A DNA stretch of 64,000 nt. Source: Neospora caninum Liverpool (taxonomy: Eukaryota; Apicomplexa; Conoidasida; Eucoccidiorida; Sarcocystidae). The notes under the pieces were generated by a model. It was not told the DNA's origin. It did no database searches and was given only the letters and a program-made list of their open reading frames with translations. The stretch is taken from contig NC_018393.1 of assembly GCF_000208865.1 (NCBI RefSeq), positions 1,736,001 to 1,800,000 on the forward strand, given 5' to 3'. Position 1 is the stretch's first letter; each line of letters starts with the position of its first letter. Made by a program: the position numbers and the translations under genes. Shown here piece after piece: positions 58,396 to 64,000 of this stretch.

Positions 58396-60194
58396 AGGAA
58401 AGTTCTCTCTTGAATGCCGCATGCGATGGTATGGCAGTGGTCAAGGCAGAAGGCGGGATTCCAACGCACGGAGTTGTGAAGCCGGTTATCGATATGTCCA
58501 CGTTTTATATTCGTGCGATTGATGTGGGAGGAAGGGCTACGCAGGCTTAGATGGAGAAGGCGTGCGATGCTATCACAAATCGCAACCCGGAAGCCTATGA
58601 TGTGTCTGCGCCGGTCGGGAGGGTTGTTGGAAGTGAATAACGAAAGACAGGGAAAGGTGAAGGCGGTGTCTCCTCTGGCTCTGTATTCGTCCGATGCTGG
58701 AGCTGTCTTCGATTCGATTGAGACTGCGGTCATTAACACTTGACGCAGCAGCAGGATGTGGAGCGATGCCCGGTGTAATGCAACCTGCAGCTGCGGGGCC
58801 TATGGCTCCTTCATTCAGCACTGGGATGGCCAGGTCACTGCTTTCACTGAATACCTAAAAAGTTGCAATAGTTTTATATATTTGTGGTCAACGCTATAGC
58901 AGTGTGTACCGAAATCGAACAGGATGTGTAGATTACCTAGCACCTACTCGACATTAGTACTCCTCTGGCCTTGAACCCTGGCCAGACTGTTAAGTGTCTC
59001 ACATGAACTGAAGGCTACCTACGCACAAATGCTGAAATCGTAGCCAACATGCATGCCAGTCTAACGCGTGTGATCATGTGTGGTTGTTCCAGCCTTTCTC
59101 TACGCAACTACGTTTTTTCAATATGAGTGCGCGAATCGGTTTGCCAAATTACTGAGGAGCACCAGCGGCATGACGGACCTCGAGGCTGACGGCTAAACGC
59201 TGTCATTTTGCTTGTCACCGAGGAACGCAGGTTTATCCTGAGAGAGATGCATGACTCAGCTCAGAATAGTTAGTAGTCCACAGTGATTCAGCCAAAATGG
59301 GACTGGCAGGTGTCGATTGTGTGTCGTACGGCACTATTAATGCGCTTCGTCATATCCCTTCTCCCGCCCCTGCTCAAAAACTCTTCCGCAAGTTGCCCGA
59401 ATATGCATTCCCCCACATTGTACATACAATTGCCGTGATGTTTCACACTATATGGTCTGCCTCTACAGGTTGTGGGTACATCTCTTGAAAGTGTGATTTA
59501 TTTCCGATAGGTTGGATTAGCAAATTGGATTATCATCCGGATGTTGTTGCTACCTAACGGTTAATGGAAAATTTCGGACTCCTAAATGATGCGGGCAACC
59601 TAGGCGCTCGGGCCCTTAACCTAGTTCCTCCTACGAACTGCCATGGTGCTAAAAAGGCCTTACTGCGCGCATGAAGCCCGTTTCTTGGTTTTTTGAGAAG
59701 GCTAACGCCTCACGTTTTTTTTTTGTGAAGACTGGCAAGCACACCGGGGGCGACGGGCCCCCAATGTCGACACACGTTCACACAAGCATGGACGATTTGT
59801 GTGTGTAATTGACGCGGTCAAAAAGCGCACACCATGGGGATTAGTACACGGAATAAAAACCGGTTTGCCTGGACCCGCCAGGAGAGGTGAGGACTCGGGT
59901 CACGCATTTTTGAACCTTTAATGCCAAAAAGCTTTTTGACTAGCGACGCAGAATCAGCGCAGATGTCACGATAAAATCGGGGCCATGTTTTTGAGAGAAA
60001 ATACGCAAGCGAACAGAGTTTAACAATTGTTGAAAATTGAAACGTAGCTCAAAAGCTCGCGGTATTATCCAAAAAGGTCGTCCCGCTCGTTCGTCTAAAG
60101 GGAAGCACATTCAATAATACACACACCCAAGCATATTACGTGCTCAAGGCTGCGTGGCTCAACAATCCTTGGTAACGCACTTTTATTTGGAAAG
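58396..60194. other. Intergenic region between RAP-like and VKOR-like genes
   Basis: No supported gene. A 63-codon open frame at 59297-59488 has a good ATG context (CCAAAATGG) but no recognisable features. From about 59500 the sequence is AT-richer with short homopolymers (T10 near 59715). No tRNA or rRNA cloverleaf or core was recognised. Confidence 0.45.
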
Positions 60195-62494
60195 ATGGCG
60201 TTTCTTCGTCGGAACTCTGCTATCGCACTGCTCTCACTGTGCGGTCTGGTGTTGAGCTTGTATTGCGTTCATGTCCAACAAAACGTGGAGAGGAAGATCG
60301 CTTACAAGCCATATTGCGACATTGCCCCCCACGTGATGTGCTCGAAGGTAAGCGAAAACCAGTACATGAACTTTCTTTGGCCGCGGAAAGGGGCAGAATA
60401 CTTGTTTGCTGCCTTTCCCTTTGAGCTTCCGGGGGTGGCATGAGTTTGTATGCAACATTTTTAGTAATATGTCCAAATAAAAGTCTCTCTGATTCCCATT
60501 TTGAGGGACCGGGTTGTGGTCCAAAGTGACACAGGCTTTCACTGACGTAAGAATGGACCGGATGCGCTTGCTGAGAATCCGTCTAATAATGCAACCATGA
60601 GTTGTTTGTGTGTCTTACGTGAGAGGAGGATCGCTCGTTGTTACACATTGATTCCATTGTCTAAGACTGAATGGCAGCGTACCCTTAGAGAACGCTGTTG
60701 GTTCCATGTTAATTGACATGGGGGCTAACAACAGAGGCTCATCCTAGCCACTACAATTTGTCTACGTTTGAAACGTACGGTGCTGTGCTTATTTTTGTTT
60801 CTCGCTGCTCGACGTCATAGGTCGCGTTAAGCCCTTATAGCCATCTTCTTTCGCTTTCTGGACTCGCCGAGCCTCACGGACGTATGGACGTTGCCAACGG
60901 CTACCTTGGTGAGACTCGAAGCATACGTCCAATATGGCTGCTGTTAAAAAGCGGAAGCAGGGAAACTTGCACCCTACTTCTTTTGTCTTGGACGGGCCTA
61001 ATCTCTGGAACGAATGGAACCTTTCGCCACGGAACACGTTGTCAAAATGCTTTTGTTTACTGAAAAAGAGATTATGTAGATGTATGTGTAGGCATGCGTT
61101 GATGCTTGTATGCATGTGCATATTCACGGGGGTCTTTGTAGGCCTGTAAATGCATGCAGGAGCATACGTTGCTTACCGCGCCTTTTGTCTGTGTCAGAAG
61201 TTTGTTTCTGGGAAACACTGCCTCAATTCCATTTTCGGTAAAGGCCCATATCAACACACCGCACTCAGACACGCGTGTATACCGCCTGAAACTCTTCGCG
61301 AGAAGAAAGATTTGTGAGGGCGTTTTTCGGGTGTACCTTCGATTATGTTCTGTTGCGTGCTGCTGCTGCAGGTGCCATCTTTTACAGCTTCATGATGACT
61401 TACCCTCTCGGAAAGCATGCGCTCAAAAACAGCTATTTTGTTGCAACGGCAACGGCTCTGGTAGGTTGTCGCTTGCATCCGACGTATGGCGGTTTGCGAT
61501 GCCCATGCGTTTATTCATCTGGTATGCACGACCACGTTCAATTGAACGTGTGTGCTCACAACACATGGATCTACACGTAGGCGTTTATAACATCGTGATT
61601 TTGTATCTGTTACGTCTCTGTCATTAGTGATGTTTGCTTGCTTCGGGTTCCTTCAACAATCTCCGGCGGCAGTGCTATACATCGTCACCACAATATTTAT
61701 ATGCCCACGTAAATTAGGAAATAGTTATGCATGCAGAGGTGGATCTTTATGTACGTGTGCACTCATAATCATTCGGCTGCACTTATTTACGTTTGTACAG
61801 TAGACGTGTGTATACTGCTTTCATAGGTGCTGGGGCTTATGCCGGTGCACCCTCTCTGAATGTTGATTGGCTGAATACGCGGATTGGGCCCGTGGTTACA
61901 GAAACTCGAATGATTGTGTCGGAGGTTGTGTGAATAACCAAAAAGAGCTGACAAGAATGAGCTATGAAGGAATGATCGGTCTGTGTAGTTTGAGTTGATT
62001 CCAGATTGGAATTCTTCTTCAGGCACCATGGCAACATCCTTGCGTATTCGCAATGCGCCTTTTTTCAGGTTGTCTCAGGATACCTTTGCTACTTGGTGTA
62101 CTCGGCTCTTTCAGTGATCTCTGTCATTTCGTTTGGTACTGCGACAGTAAGTGAAACTCTTTGCCTGTGTTGGGAGACAATGTGTACGCATACGCATATG
62201 AATTTGCGAAGAGTGTAGGTTTCTTTCTTGGCACAAAGGCCTAGTCTCGAAATGTTGTCATTGGATGAGTTATGATTGGGGTATATAGTATGATTTCCTG
62301 ATTATTATAGGTAGTGCTATTCCATAAGCGACTTACATCTTATATGGTAGACTAGCTACTAACAGTTTTCTGTACTCTGAGTAAATGGTATCGAAAGGGA
62401 AGGGTGTATATCCTTGCAGGTGGTACCGGAGAGGCTTTTCAGACTCTCGTCTTCCGAGCATTTTCCAGAGCAAGTAACATTATTAGCCCTCTGA
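60195..62494 (+). CDS. VKOR-family protein lacking the CXXC active site, 5 exons
   Basis: Exons 60195-60347, 60821-60908, 61372-61460, 62069-62146 and 62420-62494 join in phase to give 160 aa, against 163 in human VKORC1. VKORs are four-helix membrane enzymes that reduce quinones such as vitamin K and can pass electrons to or from disulfide-forming partners in the ER or periplasm. Family landmarks: TM1 ALLSLCGLVLSLYCVHV; loop cysteines Cys41 and Cys49 with the same spacing as human Cys43/Cys51 (CDIAPHVMCSK); and NGYLGAIFYSF with Asn77 at the place of human Asn80. In TM4, SGYLCYLVYSALSVISVIS aligns without gaps to the human helix, but the catalytic CIVC is SVIS (Ser128, Ser131) and the TYA motif is lost. 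All donors and acceptors are good (GTAAGC, GTGAGA, GTAGGT, GTAAGT). The C-terminal exon is the least constrained. As drawn, the protein cannot carry out the normal CXXC redox cycle. Confidence 0.85.
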
Positions 62495-63699
62495 ATAGCT
62501 ATGCATGGGGGGACAACAGATTTACACCCGATTCTTACCCTTTTAATTCCGCGCAGTATTCTAATGCACATGGCGTACACCACTTCACAAACTTTTTTCT
62601 GATGACTGGATATTTGATTCACTGCCCATTTAGCTTTCTACCACACCTCTCCTTGGAAAGCGTCAACACTTCATTACTGTGGAACATGCATGGGGTAATC
62701 GAAGTTGATGGGATACTCCCTCAGGCTTGAGTGAAACAAGAGCCGTGTCCGCCTTTCTTTATGCTACTGAAGATCTTGTCCAATACAAGCCGCTTCTGTA
62801 ACTTTCGGTCAAACGAGTGTATGCGTGCAATGGCAAAACACACTTCGGGCAGCTTTCCCAAGAACTTCATCGAGCAGCATACTAAAGGCCGACGACGCGG
62901 AACCTGTTCTCACTTTTTACCACAGCCGATAAACGGTTCATCGTTTATGTCAGGACGTGGTTTGCTTGTGATTTGCTGCGCAGATCAACGCTCTACTATT
63001 CATTTCTCTCCTTGGAGGAGACTGGGCAGACAAAGTCAGTGCAGAGATTTCAGATAGAAGAGGTCGCCTTGAAGCGGAGCCAGAAAATCGGCGACGGGAA
63101 GAGAAGAAAGTAAAATAATTCATCCTCTGAATCACCCCACCCCGGAGATGTGTTGTGTGCATTGGGACGGTCGTTTTATTTTGCCTCGCCCGTTCCAACA
63201 ATTCTTGAGGCGACAAGTAAGCGCTTCGCATGCCGCGACCTTCACAGCACTGTTCCGTACGGACCGCGCTTGAGCAAAACAGAATGATGTACTGTATGAG
63301 ATGAAAACGGGAAAAGGCCGTTTTTGGGACCCAGATTTGCCCCTTCTCAACGCTGAAGGCCGTCTCCAACGGTGTCACTGTTAAACCGGATTCTATCTGT
63401 CTACGCTTGTCGGTCTAGTTGCTCTGCGAGGTTCCTTGGGGCAGCTTGTGTGGTACTTTCTCACTACGGGGTTGCTTTCCGTTGATGCAGGATTTGCTTA
63501 ATGTCGTGCTCTCTATTCTCTGCTGGATTCCTTCTTGCATCTTGTAATGTCGCGCTGCAGTAACGGACGATGTCTTCCAGGCTTGGTAGTTACCATCCGG
63601 AACACCTTGAATTATGCTACACAACGGTAGCGTGCACATGTTCCACGACACAACACTGAGGTGCCCTGATGATGTTGCGCATATATTTTTTGCTGGCAG
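62495..63699. other. Region between VKOR-like gene and a further exon; no gene resolved
   Basis: Begins with the presumed 3' untranslated region of the VKOR-like gene. Frames of about 100 codons are open on both strands (62404-62730 plus, 62950-63378 minus) but none could be linked by splice sites or motifs. It may contain introns and 5' exons of the gene ending at 63823. Confidence 0.35.
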
Positions 63700-63823
63700 A
63701 TTCAAGTGGTTTAACACAGCGACTCCAGCTAAACCGGCACCGATGTACACACACGGACACACGCTGGCGTCTCGCATGCCTCACACGGTGGGGGTAGACA
63801 AGGCTCCTTTCTACGTACCGTGA
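63700..63823 (+). CDS. Likely last exon of an unresolved gene
   Basis: A strong acceptor (TATATTTTTTGCTGGCAG) is followed by 124 bp that read, in phase 2, as FKWFNTATPAKPAPMYTHGH and end in DKAPFYVP before TGA. The composition looks like real protein, but earlier exons were not found and no family is recognised. Confidence 0.3.
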
Positions 63824-64000
63824 ACAAAAAGTACAGACTACATGTTTACCAGGGAATCAATTCGATTCGAGGGCGTGCTAGCGCCACCTTCCAGAAGAGC
63901 CCCAGAGAAAGAAATAAGAAAACGAATTACCATCTGTAGAAGAAATAATACAGATTTATATACTGAGCTCCGAGGAACAGTAGCATGGCTTTTTGGTGTC

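Noticed and set aside
59297..59488. 63-codon open frame with good ATG context
   Set aside because: No motif, no targeting signal and no splice continuation; it could be an upstream ORF but there is nothing positive to support a gene.
59500..60190. Possible nuclear insertion of mitochondrial DNA in the AT-richer stretch
   Set aside because: No cob, cox1, cox3 or rRNA-fragment reading was recognised in any frame.

Overview
The window is nuclear DNA of a coccidian apicomplexan, most probably Toxoplasma gondii or a close relative (Hammondia, Neospora). This is inferred from the overall look: GC-balanced sequence, many exons of 30-300 bp separated by introns of about 100-800 bp with GTAAG/GTGAG donors and pyrimidine-rich CAG acceptors, (TA)n runs inside introns, TGCATGCA elements, and serine/alanine/arginine-rich disordered proteins. 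No bacterial, viral, CRISPR or transposase features were seen. All multi-exon models were built by hand from splice consensus, phase continuity and protein plausibility; none is backed by transcripts.

Layout. 2.6-6.8 kb (+): an eight-exon gene for a small, probably two-span membrane protein that I do not recognise. 9.1-13.5 kb (+): a single-exon FG-repeat nucleoporin with an N-terminal amphipathic helix of the nuclear-basket type. 15.8-20.1 kb (+): short genes, namely a two-exon ~95 aa LYR-motif candidate, a three-exon secretory/transmembrane protein with an RRLEA (TEXEL-like) motif, and a second candidate secretory exon. 20.3-29.5 kb (-): an eight-exon, 1,346 aa protein with an acidic tail. 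A 2.7 kb divergent intergenic region follows, ending in a long pyrimidine tract. 32.2-45.1 kb (+): about 21 exons encoding NAA25/MDM20, the auxiliary subunit of N-terminal acetyltransferase B. 45.1-49.6 kb: no convincing gene. 49.6-58.4 kb (+): an eleven-exon, probably mitochondrial RAP/heptatricopeptide-like protein. 60.2-62.5 kb (+): a five-exon, 160 aa vitamin K epoxide reductase (VKOR) family protein. 63.7-63.8 kb (+): the likely last exon of another gene.

The genes are unrelated single-gene units (nuclear transport, N-terminal acetylation, organelle RNA biology, secretion), as is normal here, and do not form a pathway. The most striking observation is that the VKOR homologue keeps its loop cysteine pair, but both cysteines of the membrane-embedded CXXC active site are replaced by serine in a gap-free alignment of that helix. 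Second is a small predicted dense-granule-type protein carrying an ASP5/TEXEL-like export motif.
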